Counted from the first letter of the stretch, positions 8,815 to 16,655 are shown. The stretch is DNA of 56,081 bases from Bacteroides sp. (GCA_015060765.1 SUXW01000021.1:1-56081), one strand, 5' to 3'. The notes: generated by a model not told the origin, from the sequence alone. Translations and numbers: made by a program.

Positions 8815-9438
8815 ATGAAAGTACTATTGATTAACGGAAGTCCCCGTCAAAAAGGAAATACGGCGACAGCTTTGGCGGAAGTAGCCAGCCAATTGTCCAG
8901 TGAAGGAATCGAAAGTGAAATTGTTTGGATTGGCAATAAACCCATTAGAGGTTGTATAGCCTGCGGACAATGTGCTGCCCAAGGATTGGGACGTTGTGTG
9001 TTCGATGATGATATTTGTAACAGAATATCCGAAAAATTCAAGGAAATAGATGCGCTGATTGTTGGTTCGCCCGTGTATTACGGCCAACCGAACGGTGCTT
9101 TGCTTTCCATCATCCAACGTGCGTTATATTCCAATGGAGCTAATATTTCGGGTAAGCCTGCCGCTTCCATTGCCGTATGTCGGCGTGGAGGGGCCACAGC
9201 AGTTTTCGAAACCCTCAATATGCCTTTTCAGATGATGAATATGCCTATAGTGACTTCGCAATATTGGAACATTGCTTATGGTCGTGGAGCAGGGGAGGCT
9301 GCGATGGATACCGAAGGACTTCAAACCATGCGAACCCTTGCACGTAACATGGCATGGCTATTGAAATGTACGGAAGGTAAGAAAGCCCCTGGACGTCCCG
9401 CTACAGAACCATGGGAACCCATGCATTTTATCCGATAA
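8815..9438 (+). CDS. Flavodoxin-fold NAD(P)H-dependent oxidoreductase (iron-sulfur flavoprotein type)
   Basis: The chain starts MKVLLINGSPRQKGNTATAL, the FMN phosphate-binding loop of NADPH-dependent FMN reductases and iron-sulfur flavoproteins. A cysteine cluster CIACGQC near residues 47-53, plus a cysteine at GRCVFDDD, resembles the Fe-S ligands of Isf-type proteins. The second flavin-contact motif is GSPVYYGQPNGAL. The 207-residue length fits the family. It lies downstream of the exporter gene and is convergent with rubredoxin, a plausible electron partner. That partnership is inferred only from proximity. Confidence 0.85.
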   Translation: MKVLLINGSPRQKGNTATALAEVASQLSSEGIESEIVWIGNKPIRGCIACGQCAAQGLGRCVFDDDICNRISEKFKEIDALIVGSPVYYGQPNGALLSIIQRALYSNGANISGKPAASIAVCRRGGATAVFETLNMPFQMMNMPIVTSQYWNIAYGRGAGEAAMDTEGLQTMRTLARNMAWLLKCTEGKKAPGRPATEPWEPMHFIR

Positions 9439-9464
9439 CGAGAAAGGTTACGGTGATATAGATT

Positions 9465-9503
9465 GAAGGGGTGCATTTACAGGTTGAACGCACCCCTTTC
9501 TTT
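9465..9503. terminator. Hairpin terminator between the flavoprotein gene and rubredoxin
   Basis: AAGGGGTGC (9466-9474) pairs with GCACCCCTT (9490-9498) across a 15-base loop, and TTTCTTT follows on the forward strand. It lies between two convergent genes. The loop is long, so efficiency is uncertain. Confidence 0.65.
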
Positions 9504-9518
9504 GGAAAATTTATCTGT

Positions 9519-9683
9519 TTATTCTTCCACCAACTCAAAGTCATCTTTCGTTACACCGCAGAGAGGGCATACCCAATCGTCTGGAATAGCTTCGAACGGA
9601 GTGCCGGGAGCGATACCGCCATCAGGGTCACCTACTGCAGGGTCATAAATCCAATTGCAAACTGTGCATACATACTTTTTCAT
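9519..9683 (-). CDS. Rubredoxin
   Basis: This 54-residue electron carrier holds one iron in four cysteines. Both ligand pairs are present: CTVCNW near residues 6-9 and CPLCGV near residues 39-42, with the typical [16 protein letters not shown] and DDW segments between. Length and spacing are those of a standard rubredoxin. The gene is on the reverse strand, from the ATG at 9681-9683 to a TAA at 9519-9521, and has its own -7 box. In anaerobes rubredoxin commonly passes electrons to rubrerythrin-like peroxidases or flavoproteins; no peroxidase is in the window. Confidence 0.96.
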   Translation of the reverse strand: MKKYVCTVCNWIYDPAVGDPDGGIAPGTPFEAIPDDWVCPLCGVTKDDFELVEE

Positions 9684-9729
9684 AATTCTTATTTTTAATG
9701 GGTTATTATTTTCTTTTATTTCTCTGATG

Positions 9730-9737
9730 CAAAGATA
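9730..9737 (-). promoter_or_regulatory. Putative -7 element of rubredoxin
   Basis: The reverse strand reads TATCTTTG, followed by C, 47 bases upstream of the rubredoxin start. It is a full match to the Bacteroides -7 box; no well-spaced TTTG was found. Confidence 0.55.
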
Positions 9738-9848
9738 GATTGTATATCCTGTCCTTCCAACAGAACAAATCTATCGGGCAATAGGTTCACTCTATGAGGT
9801 GGCAAATTCATTGTCTTTTCAGAAATTTCGAATTAATTCCCGAAAAAG

Positions 9849-10156
9849 TCCTTCACATCTGTCACGTGCCTATAAATTGTTGTGCTTCAGCTAGAAACAA
9901 TGAGGGATAGCGTGTTTCACGCTCGTTCACATCCTTCACCAAAGCAAAGTGCCACTTTCTACCTCGTAAAATGCCATTTTCTACTTCGTAAAACATAGTT
10001 TTACCACCGCTAACTCATAGTTTTATAAAAGGGACTCTATCCTGCATTATTTTTATAAAATCTGTGTGAAGGATGGTGAAGGAGGAATTTGGCTCTATCC
10101 TTCACCGTTATGAATTGTATATAAGCAAATTATAGCACCGTGACAGATGTGAAGGA
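9849..10156. repeat. Structured element A (308 bp, terminal inverted repeats)
   Basis: The ends are a perfect 18-bp inverted repeat: TCCTTCACATCTGTCACG at 9849-9866 and its complement at 10139-10156. Similarity extends imperfectly inward through TGCCTATAAATTG. Inside, the motif ATCCTTCACC or its reverse recurs: a diverged reverse copy at about 9901, forward at 9931-9940, two reverse copies in tandem at 10066-10083, and forward at 10097-10106. A block of four 22-bp units fills 9946-10033. This layout matches element C at 55030-55340 almost base for base in spacing, though the sequences differ. I do not recognise the family. Confidence 0.8.
9946..10033. repeat. Four 22-bp palindromic units in element A
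   Basis: Four consecutive 22-bp units each carry a 13-base core and a 9-base spacer. The cores are AAAGTGCCACTTT, AAAATGCCATTTT, AAAACATAGTTTT and a degenerate AACTCATAGTTTT. The first three have complementary arms around a short centre. The spacers of units 1 and 2 (CTACCTCGT and CTACTTCGT) differ by one base. A 22-bp period is about two helical turns, so the cores would face the same side of the DNA. Confidence 0.82.
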
Positions 10157-10240
10157 TGTTTTTGTACTTTTTTAAAATTTTCCAACACTAGGCGGTACGT
10201 TTTTTTATTCCTCAATCCCACCAACATTCAAAAAAACTTT

Positions 10241-10248
10241 TACCTTTG
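10241..10248 (+). promoter_or_regulatory. Promoter-like -7 box before the broken restriction gene
   Basis: TACCTTTG matches TAnnTTTG and ends nine bases before an in-frame TAG (10257-10259) that precedes the restriction-subunit remnant. It may be left over from a gene whose start was lost, since no intact gene follows it. Confidence 0.35.
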
Positions 10249-10259
10249 TCTTTGTCTAG

Positions 10260-10586
10260 GAAGATTACGATAAGTATGTAGCCAAAGGCAATCGGTTGTA
10301 TGGTGGAAGTGTGGCTGCCTTTATCCGTTCGCAAGTAGGTATTGACCGGACGATAGCTGTACAGAAGTTTTCGGAATTCTTGAGTGGGCATGTGTTGAAC
10401 ACCGAACAGGAAGAATACCTGAAAGCCATCATTACGTATGTTTGTCAGAACGGTGACATTGAGCGAAGCACCTTGATCAATGAACCACCATTGAACGGTT
10501 ACGATTGGATAGAAACTTTCGGTCAGCACTTCGTTTGCATTCGTGATTTTGTGGATAAATTGCACAATACAATTGTGGTGGCGTAA
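10260..10586 (+). pseudogene. Type I restriction enzyme R subunit, C-terminal remnant
   Basis: The frame from 10260 encodes about 108 residues that match the C-terminal domain of EcoEI/EcoKI-type HsdR proteins: GGSVAAFIRSQVGIDRTIA, then FSEFLSGHVLNTEQ, QNGDIERSTLINEPP, and a final helix ending DKLHNTI. A TAG sits directly before it, and the endonuclease and DEAD-box helicase domains, normally 700 or more residues, are absent. No HsdM or HsdS gene is nearby. It is a relic of a lost type I restriction system, not a working gene. Confidence 0.82.
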
Positions 10587-10714
10587 GGGATTTATTAATT
10601 CCATCTATCCCCTCATAAACAAATTCTATCGCCCATTGTTAGGAAATGAACTGAATAGTTTGTTTCTTTGCAATACAGAAATCAAAAGAATAATAACTCA
10701 TAAAACAAAAGAAT

Positions 10715-10894
10715 ATGGAAGCAAAAGAAAAAGTATTGGCAACAATGAAGGAAGCTGGCACTCCGCTCAACGCAGGTAAGATTGCAGAACTTAGCGGTTT
10801 GGATAAGAAAGAAGTGGAAAAGGCTATGAAGCTGCTTAAAGAAGAAGGTGCTATCGTTTCGCCTGTTCGTTGTAAGTGGGCTCCGGCTGAATAA
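10715..10894 (+). CDS. Small winged-helix-like DNA-binding protein
   Basis: This 59-residue protein begins MEAKEKVLATMKEAGTPLNA and looks like a minimal winged helix-turn-helix: helix 1, then GKIAELSGLDKKEVEKAMKLL as the helix-turn-helix, then a short wing (EEGAIVSPVRCKWAP). Similar stand-alone proteins occur in Bacteroides and are usually annotated as transcriptional regulators; targets are unknown. A hairpin terminator follows the stop. It is flanked by the restriction remnant and a convergent MFS gene. Confidence 0.82.
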   Translation: MEAKEKVLATMKEAGTPLNAGKIAELSGLDKKEVEKAMKLLKEEGAIVSPVRCKWAPAE

Positions 10895-10923
10895 TTGGAA
10901 TAGACAATTAAGTTAAATCATAC

Positions 10924-10965
10924 TCCCTTATCTGTCAATTAATGATGGATAGGGGATTGTTTTTT
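10924..10965 (+). terminator. Terminator of the small winged-helix gene
   Basis: In the forward transcript TCCCTTATCTGTCA (10924-10937) and TGATGGATAGGGGA (10943-10956) form a 14-bp stem with three G-U pairs and a five-base loop, followed by TTGTTTTTT. The reverse-strand version has mismatches, so it acts mainly forward. It overlaps the last codons of the MFS gene. Confidence 0.72.
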
Positions 10966-12123
10966 AAAGAGAATCGATTGGTTGATTTTTAGTATCATAA
11001 CGGCCAATAGGAGGGTGAAGAGCAGGCAGAACACGGGCATCAGGGCAATGGATAGATGATTGACTATGAGCCCGAACAGTGCCGGTATACTGATAGAACC
11101 TGCAGAAGCCATGGCCAGTTGGAAACCTATGAGGAGCTGTGAACCGTTTGTACCTGTAATCTGGGGGGAATGGTGCACCATGCTGGGGAAGACGGGTCCG
11201 CAACCTATGCCGGCCAGAACAATCAGTGAATAAAGAACGATTCCTTCGATGCCGGGAAGTAGCAGGGCACAAAGGGATAGAGTGGTAGTCATGACACCAT
11301 AGGCTATTAGTTTGATGTCGCCCAACTGCTCTGATACGATGCCGGATAAGAATCGGCCCACTGCTATCCCTACGTAGAACAACATGCCACATTGGGTGGC
11401 CAGTACGATATCGGTCCCTTTTACGGTGGTCAGATAGGTGGTGGTCCATAAGCCTAAGGTGGTCTCTAAAGCGCAATAGCAGAAGAAGGCGGCAAGCGAT
11501 GCCTTGACTCCGGGAATGGACAGGAGGCTTTTCATAGACAAGGAAGTGTCTGTAGAGGAATGGGAGTCGGTATTACTTTCTCGTTTCCATAGGGGTAAGG
11601 AGCACAGAAGAATGGCCACCAGGATGGTCTGAAACCAGGCGATGGCTTGGTAGCCTTGTGTCCATGCACCTCCATGTGCCAAAAAGGAACCCATAACCAG
11701 CGGACTGATAATGGTGCCTATGCCCCAAAAGCAGTGAAGGAAATTCATGTGACGGGCCTTGTAATGCAGCGCTACATAGTTGTTGAGCGATGCGTCTACA
11801 CATCCTCCGCCCAGTCCGTAAGGCAGGGCTAACAAGCATAGGGTTTCGAAACTCTCGGCCATGGAGAAACCGAACATGACGATAGCGGTAAGCGAAACCG
11901 ATAGTACCAGTACAAGTCCCGTACCAAGCTTGCGGATGATCTTGTCGCTCGCCATGCTGGAAATCATGGTGCCCGAATACATCAGCAGGGTAAGGATACC
12001 GGCCGAGCCTTCGGAAACATTCAGAGACCTGTACATGGATGGCCAGGCTGCTCCCAATACGGAATCGGGCAAGCCAAGCGAAATGAATGCAATGTAGATG
12101 ATGGTGAGCAGTAAAATATACAT
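10939..12123 (-). CDS. Major facilitator superfamily transporter
   Basis: This inner-membrane carrier of 394 residues has about 12 membrane helices in two halves. The loop between helices 2 and 3 reads SDKIIRKLGTGLVL, a variant of the MFS motif A, and GLGGGCVDASLNNYVA in helix 5 resembles the Bacteroidetes sugar/FucP-like branch. The substrate cannot be told from the sequence. The start at 12123 has a -7 box 22 bases upstream. It is transcribed away from tatA. Confidence 0.87.
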   Translation of the reverse strand: MYILLLTIIYIAFISLGLPDSVLGAAWPSMYRSLNVSEGSAGILTLLMYSGTMISSMASDKIIRKLGTGLVLVLSVSLTAIVMFGFSMAESFETLCLLALPYGLGGGCVDASLNNYVALHYKARHMNFLHCFWGIGTIISPLVMGSFLAHGGAWTQGYQAIAWFQTILVAILLCSLPLWKRESNTDSHSSTDTSLSMKSLLSIPGVKASLAAFFCYCALETTLGLWTTTYLTTVKGTDIVLATQCGMLFYVGIAVGRFLSGIVSEQLGDIKLIAYGVMTTTLSLCALLLPGIEGIVLYSLIVLAGIGCGPVFPSMVHHSPQITGTNGSQLLIGFQLAMASAGSISIPALFGLIVNHLSIALMPVFCLLFTLLLAVMILKINQSILFKKQSPIHH

Positions 12124-12145
12124 AATCGGTTGGTTTCTTTCGGCG

Positions 12146-12153
12146 CAAAGTTA
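12146..12153 (-). promoter_or_regulatory. Putative -7 element of the MFS gene
   Basis: The reverse strand reads TAACTTTG, followed by C, 22 bases before the MFS start codon. It is a full match to the Bacteroides -7 box. Confidence 0.5.
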
Positions 12154-12215
12154 CGAAAATTCTTTCTCTTGTGAATTATCATTAGAGAGATAGGTCGACA
12201 AAATACTCGTAAACA

Positions 12216-12247
12216 TTTGTCACTGTAACAGATTCTGCTTATTTTTG
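12216..12247 (+). promoter_or_regulatory. Promoter of the tatA-tatC operon
   Basis: TTTG (12216-12219) and TATTTTTG (12240-12247) are separated by 20 bases, a full match to the Bacteroides promoter pattern, 30 bases upstream of the tatA start. Confidence 0.72.
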
Positions 12248-12277
12248 TAAGCAAATGAAATTAGGAAAAGTAAATTT

Positions 12278-12478
12278 ATGAATACTACATTGTTGTTTTT
12301 AGGCTTGGGCATGCAGGAAATTCTGTTGATTGCTTTGGTTGTACTTCTGTTTTTTGGCGGTAAGAAAATTCCTGAACTAATGAAAGGACTTGGTAAAGGA
12401 GTGAAGAGTTTCAAGGACGGCATGAACGGACTTGAGGAAGAAAAGAAAGAAGAGACTAAAAAAGAAGACAAGCAATAA
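12278..12478 (+). CDS. tatA: Twin-arginine translocase subunit TatA/E
   Basis: TatA forms the pore-like assembly for export of folded proteins with RR signal peptides. This 66-residue protein has the expected short N-terminal membrane helix ([15 protein letters not shown]), the hinge [15 protein letters not shown] with the conserved FGGKK-P pattern, an amphipathic helix (VKSFKDGM) and a charged tail rich in E and K. Its stop overlaps the tatC start by one base. No tatB is seen, which fits a two-component TatA-TatC system. Confidence 0.95.
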   Translation: MNTTLLFLGLGMQEILLIALVVLLFFGGKKIPELMKGLGKGVKSFKDGMNGLEEEKKEETKKEDKQ

Positions 12479-13242
12479 TGCAAGGTGGGCTGACTTTTTG
12501 GGATCATCTGGAAGAACTGCGCCGTGTCCTGTTCAGGGTGGTAGGTGCTGTGATGGTGCTGATGGTCGTTGCCTTCTGTTTCAAGGATGGATTGTTTGCG
12601 GTGGTGCTGGCTCCCCAAAATCCCGACTTCGTGTTGTATCGGTGGTTGGGAGCGGAAACGTTTCAGGTGCAGCTCATCAATACACAACTGGCAGCACAAT
12701 TCATCACTCACATGAAGGTGGCATGCTATGCCGGTATCTTGTTGGCTTCCCCTTACATCATCTATCAATTGTTCCGTTTTGTATCTCCCGCATTGTATGT
12801 CAATGAACGAAAGTATGTGATGCAGGTTACCTTTTGGGGCTATCTGCTTTTCATGATGGGGGTATTGCTTAATTATTTTTTGATATTTCCGCTTACGTTC
12901 CGTTTTTTGGGTACGTATCAGGTGAGCGGTTCGGTGGTAAACACCATTACGCTGACTTCGTATGTGGATACGATGATGATGTTGAGCCTGATGATGGGCA
13001 TTGTTTTCGAAATTCCGATCCTAAGTTGGCTATTTGCCAAATTAGGATTCCTTACATCGGCATTCATGAAAAATTATCGTCGTCATGCCATTGTGCTGAT
13101 TTTGGTGATAGCTGCTTTCATTACTCCTACATCGGATGTGTTTACGCTCTCATTGGTATCTTTACCCATGTATCTGTTGTATGAAATCAGTATCGGAGTG
13201 GTGAAAAGGACTGAAAGTAAAAAGAAAGGGGAGAAGGGATGA
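12478..13242 (+). CDS. tatC: Sec-independent translocase subunit TatC
   Basis: TatC is the six-helix membrane receptor for twin-arginine signal peptides. The chain opens with FWDHLEELRRVLFRVVGAV, the conserved cytosolic entry motif of TatC, followed by the long periplasmic loop and the segment FRFVSPALYVNERKYV. Length (254 residues) and helix number are normal. It overlaps tatA by one base and the peptidase gene by four (ATGA), so the three genes are translationally coupled. Confidence 0.95.
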   Translation: MQGGLTFWDHLEELRRVLFRVVGAVMVLMVVAFCFKDGLFAVVLAPQNPDFVLYRWLGAETFQVQLINTQLAAQFITHMKVACYAGILLASPYIIYQLFRFVSPALYVNERKYVMQVTFWGYLLFMMGVLLNYFLIFPLTFRFLGTYQVSGSVVNTITLTSYVDTMMMLSLMMGIVFEIPILSWLFAKLGFLTSAFMKNYRRHAIVLILVIAAFITPTSDVFTLSLVSLPMYLLYEISIGVVKRTESKKKGEKG

Positions 13243-14906
13243 AAGGATATGGTTGGATGATAGGGGTGCTGATGAATCTTTTTGTAGGATTATCTGCTCA
13301 AAATGTGTCGGAGAAACTGTTTATCCCTCCGTTTGATTTTTCGTTGACATTGAGTGGAAATTTCGGTGAATTGAGATCCAGTCATTTTCATGGGGGACTT
13401 GACTTCAAGACGCAGGGGGTGGTGGGGAAACCTGTTCGCAACATAGCCGACGGGTATGTGAGTAGGGTAACGGTCACTCCCGGTGGATATGGTCAGGCGG
13501 TCTATATGGTGCACGATAATGGATATACTTCCGTACATGGACATTTGCTGAGGTTTGCACCAGCCATTGCTAAAGTGGTGGAAGAATATCAGTACGAAAA
13601 CGAAACGTTTGCCGTGGATTTGGAGTTTAAACCCGACCGTTTTCGTTTTGCACAAGGAGAGGTCTTTGCGTGGAGTGGAAATGAGGGGTATTCGTTCGGA
13701 CCGCATCTGCACATGGAAATCCGGAAGACGGAGACGGGGGAATACATCGACCCGCTTCAGTTTTATATGGACAAGATAAAGGATACTACAGCGCCCAGAG
13801 CTACGCATATCATGATTTATCCGCAACGCGGGAAAGGGATACTGAATGGAAAACAGGCAAAGCAATTGTTTGCTTTGGCAAATCTGAAGAAACCTTTGGA
13901 AGCTTGGGGAGAAATAGCGATAGGCATCAAGGCTTACGACTACATGGATGGTACGCACAATAATTATGGTGTCCGGACAGTAAAACTGTATGTCGATTCG
14001 GTGGAGGTGTTCCGTAGCACGGTGGATGGATTCTTGCCGGATGAAAATAGGATGATCAATGCATGGACGGACTATGAAGAGTATGTAACTAAAAGCAGTT
14101 GGTTCATGCGTTCGCAGATACTTCCCGGAAATCGCTGGCGGATGTTGGAGGCGGATGAAAAAGGGGGCGTGGTAACTGTCGATGAGGAACGTGATTATCA
14201 ATTTTGTTACGAATTGGAAGATCTGTACGGGAATAGTCGGAAATATTCTTTTGTCGTGAAAGGGAAAAGACAGCCCATTGATTTGTGGAAACCAGAAGGA
14301 AAGAATTTCCTTCGATGGGACCGGAAGAATGTGGTATGGGATTTGGGTATGGAATTGATTATTCCGGAAGGAATGCTTTACGAAGATGTGGAACTGAACT
14401 ATTCTTTGCGTAAGGACTCGGCTTCTGTATCGTATGAATATCAAATTCATGATACTCCAGTGCCTTTGTATGAGGGATGTATGTTGAAAATAGGAATACA
14501 TGAATTCCCCATTGCCGATATGTCCAAGTATTATGTGATACAGAAAAAGAAAGGACGAAAAGTTTCGATGGGAGGATATTTTGAAAATGGATTTATGCAT
14601 GCTGCCATCCGCGAATTGGGGACTTATACGGTAGATATGGATACTGTTCCACCTAAGGTGGTTCCGTTGGATAAAGGACGGTGGCATACTGGTAATGTCC
14701 AATTTAAGATAACGGATGCAGAAACGGGCATCAAAAGCTATAAGGTGTATATCGATGGGAAATTTGCCTTGTTTGCTTTCAGTTCCAAGAATGCTCGGTT
14801 GAAATTGAAACATCCGGAACGGTTGAAAAAAGGAGTGCTCCATGAAATGGAAGTGGTGATTACCGATTATTGCGGGAACGAGACTCGAGAATGGTATGAA
14901 TTTTAA
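13239..14906 (+). CDS. M23-family metallopeptidase, exported
   Basis: A signal peptide at the N-terminus (WMIGVLMNLFVGLSAQ) precedes an M23/LytM peptidase domain in the first 180 residues. The zinc and catalytic motifs are visible: SSHFHGGLDFKT, VHGHLLRF and GPHLHMEIR. The remaining 370 residues are beta-rich, Ig-like domains of unknown use. M23 enzymes cut peptidoglycan cross-bridges or act as scaffolds; all the metal-binding histidines and the aspartate are kept here, so activity is likely. The start overlaps tatC by four bases, a coupling that suggests a cell-envelope role. Confidence 0.9.
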   Translation: MKGYGWMIGVLMNLFVGLSAQNVSEKLFIPPFDFSLTLSGNFGELRSSHFHGGLDFKTQGVVGKPVRNIADGYVSRVTVTPGGYGQAVYMVHDNGYTSVHGHLLRFAPAIAKVVEEYQYENETFAVDLEFKPDRFRFAQGEVFAWSGNEGYSFGPHLHMEIRKTETGEYIDPLQFYMDKIKDTTAPRATHIMIYPQRGKGILNGKQAKQLFALANLKKPLEAWGEIAIGIKAYDYMDGTHNNYGVRTVKLYVDSVEVFRSTVDGFLPDENRMINAWTDYEEYVTKSSWFMRSQILPGNRWRMLEADEKGGVVTVDEERDYQFCYELEDLYGNSRKYSFVVKGKRQPIDLWKPEGKNFLRWDRKNVVWDLGMELIIPEGMLYEDVELNYSLRKDSASVSYEYQIHDTPVPLYEGCMLKIGIHEFPIADMSKYYVIQKKKGRKVSMGGYFENGFMHAAIRELGTYTVDMDTVPPKVVPLDKGRWHTGNVQFKITDAETGIKSYKVYIDGKFALFAFSSKNARLKLKHPERLKKGVLHEMEVVITDYCGNETREWYEF

Positions 14907-14931
14907 GAGTAATATTTAAACTATATAAGAA

Positions 14932-16569
14932 ATGAAGAAAAGAATCATGTTGGGATTGGCTTTGTTGGTATCAGCAACCATCCAAAGTTGGGCTTGTACC
15001 AATTTTATTGTAGGAAAGGCTGCATCGAAAGACGGTTCGGTCATTGTGTCTTATTCGGCCGACTCGTATGGTATGTTCGGTGAATTGTATCATTATCCGG
15101 CGGCTGTCCATGCAAAAGGGGCTATGCGTGATATCCATGAATGGGATACCGGCAAGTTCTTGGGACAAATTAAGGAAGCACAGCAGACTTACAATGTGAT
15201 TGGGAATATGAATGAGTTCCAAGTTACCATTGGGGAGACTACTTTCGGCGGTCGTGAGGAATTGGTGGATACCACCGGTATTATGGACTACGGAAGTTTG
15301 ATTTATGTGGCTCTCCAGCGTTCGCGTACAGCCAAAGAAGCCATCAAGGTGATGACCGACTTGGTGAAGGAATATGGTTATTATAGTAGTGGTGAATCGT
15401 TTTCTGTTGCCGATCCAAACGAAGCATGGATACTGGAAATGATAGGCAAGGGTCCTGGTGTGAAAGGTGCGGTATGGGTAGCTGTGCGTGTACCCGATGA
15501 TTGCATTGCTGCTCATGCCAACCAAAGTCGTATCCATCAGTTTCCGTTGGACGACAAGGACAATTGTATCTATTCACCGGATGTGATTTCATTTGCCCGT
15601 GAGAAGGGATACTTCGATGGATTAAACAAGGACTTTAGTTTTGCTGACGCATATTGTCCATTGGATTTCAGTGGATTACGCGCTTGTGAAGCTCGTGTGT
15701 GGAGTTTCTATAATATGTTCAATAAATCGATAGGTGATGCGTTCTTGCCTTATATCCAAGGTAAGAGTAAGGAACCGATACCATTGTATATCAAACCGAC
15801 TCAGAAGGTATCTGTCCGTGATATTCAGAAGGCTATGCGCGATCATTATGAAGGTACACCGCTTGATATAACGAATGATATGGGTGCAACGGCATTCAAG
15901 ATGCCTTACCGCCTTTCGCCGTTGACATTCGAAGTGGATGGTCAGAAGTATTTTAATGAACGTCCTATCTCTACCCAACAATCGGCTTTCTCTTTTGTGG
16001 CTCAAATGCGTTCTCATTTGCCGGATGCTGTAGGTGGTGTGTTGTGGTTTGGTACGGATGATGCTAATATGACTGTTTTTACTCCGGTATATTGCTGTAC
16101 TAATCGCTTGCCGGAATGTTATTCCGGTGAAGTGGCCGATTGTGTAACTTTTTCATGGGACTCGGCTTTCTGGATTTATAATTGGGTGGCTGATATGATT
16201 CGTCCCCGTTATAGCTTGATGGTTGACGATATGCGTACGGTTCAAAACAATCTAGAAGATACATACGATCAGGCACAAGCCGGAATAGAGCAAGCTGCTG
16301 CCGCTATGTTGAAAATGAATGCAGATAAGGGTAAGGAATTCTTGACCAACTATACCTGCATGACTGCTCAAGCAGCTGTAGACCGTTGGAAAAAGTTGGG
16401 CGAGTATCTGATTGTGAAATACAATGATGGTGTTGTAAAGAGAGTGAATGACAATGGCTCTTTCAAACGTACGGAACATGGAAAGGCTGTATTGGTTCGT
16501 CCGGGTTATCCCAAGGAATTCTTGGAAGAATTGGTGAAAGCAACAGGTGACCGTTACAAAGTTTATTGA
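14932..16569 (+). CDS. C69-family dipeptidase (PepD-like)
   Basis: A signal peptide ends right before Cys22 in SWACTNFIVGKAASKDGS. In the C69 family the N-terminal cysteine exposed by processing is the catalytic nucleophile (Ntn-hydrolase fold). The conserved SVIVSYSADSYG and YGYYSSGESFSVADPNEAW segments follow. The length of 545 residues is usual for Bacteroides members. It would be exported and hydrolyse dipeptides. It starts 25 bases after the M23 gene and may belong to the tat operon. Confidence 0.92.
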   Translation: MKKRIMLGLALLVSATIQSWACTNFIVGKAASKDGSVIVSYSADSYGMFGELYHYPAAVHAKGAMRDIHEWDTGKFLGQIKEAQQTYNVIGNMNEFQVTIGETTFGGREELVDTTGIMDYGSLIYVALQRSRTAKEAIKVMTDLVKEYGYYSSGESFSVADPNEAWILEMIGKGPGVKGAVWVAVRVPDDCIAAHANQSRIHQFPLDDKDNCIYSPDVISFAREKGYFDGLNKDFSFADAYCPLDFSGLRACEARVWSFYNMFNKSIGDAFLPYIQGKSKEPIPLYIKPTQKVSVRDIQKAMRDHYEGTPLDITNDMGATAFKMPYRLSPLTFEVDGQKYFNERPISTQQSAFSFVAQMRSHLPDAVGGVLWFGTDDANMTVFTPVYCCTNRLPECYSGEVADCVTFSWDSAFWIYNWVADMIRPRYSLMVDDMRTVQNNLEDTYDQAQAGIEQAAAAMLKMNADKGKEFLTNYTCMTAQAAVDRWKKLGEYLIVKYNDGVVKRVNDNGSFKRTEHGKAVLVRPGYPKEFLEELVKATGDRYKVY

Positions 16570-16609
16570 ATTTCTTATCCTAAAAGTTAGGAGTTTTAAT
16601 TTTATTTCA

Positions 16610-16617
16610 TACATTTG
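16610..16617 (+). promoter_or_regulatory. Putative -7 element of phosphoglucomutase
   Basis: TACATTTG matches TAnnTTTG and lies 38 bases upstream of the start at 16656. The -33 position is T-rich but lacks a clean TTTG. Confidence 0.5.
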
Positions 16618-16655
16618 TAGAATAAGTTGTTTCAACCTTATAAATACGTAATTAT

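Larger units (their letters stand above)
9684..10259. other. 576-bp stretch without a gene, holding structured element A
   Basis: I find no convincing gene here. From left to right it holds the rubredoxin promoter (9730-9737), the structured repeat element 9849-10156 described separately, an A/T-rich tract, a lone promoter-like box (10241-10248), and then the broken restriction-subunit gene. Short open frames cross the region in several directions but have no recognisable product. Confidence 0.7.

Noticed and set aside
9946..10033. CRISPR array reading of the 22-bp repeats
   Set aside because: Units are directly adjacent, spacers are only 9 bases and near-identical, cores vary, and no cas genes are nearby.
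9849..10156. Element A as an ordinary insertion sequence or a classical MITE with target duplication
   Set aside because: There is no transposase, and the bases directly outside the terminal repeats (AAAAG and TGTTT) are not duplicated. The same holds for element C (TTTT and GGTA). A mobile origin is still possible but not shown.
10212..10604. A 130-codon reverse-strand open frame over the restriction remnant
   Set aside because: The forward frame clearly matches the HsdR C-terminal domain; the reverse frame is a shadow.
13290..14843. A 517-codon open frame on the reverse strand opposite the M23 peptidase gene
   Set aside because: The forward frame has a signal peptide, zinc motifs and coupling to tatC. 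The reverse frame has no recognisable domain and is a compositional shadow.
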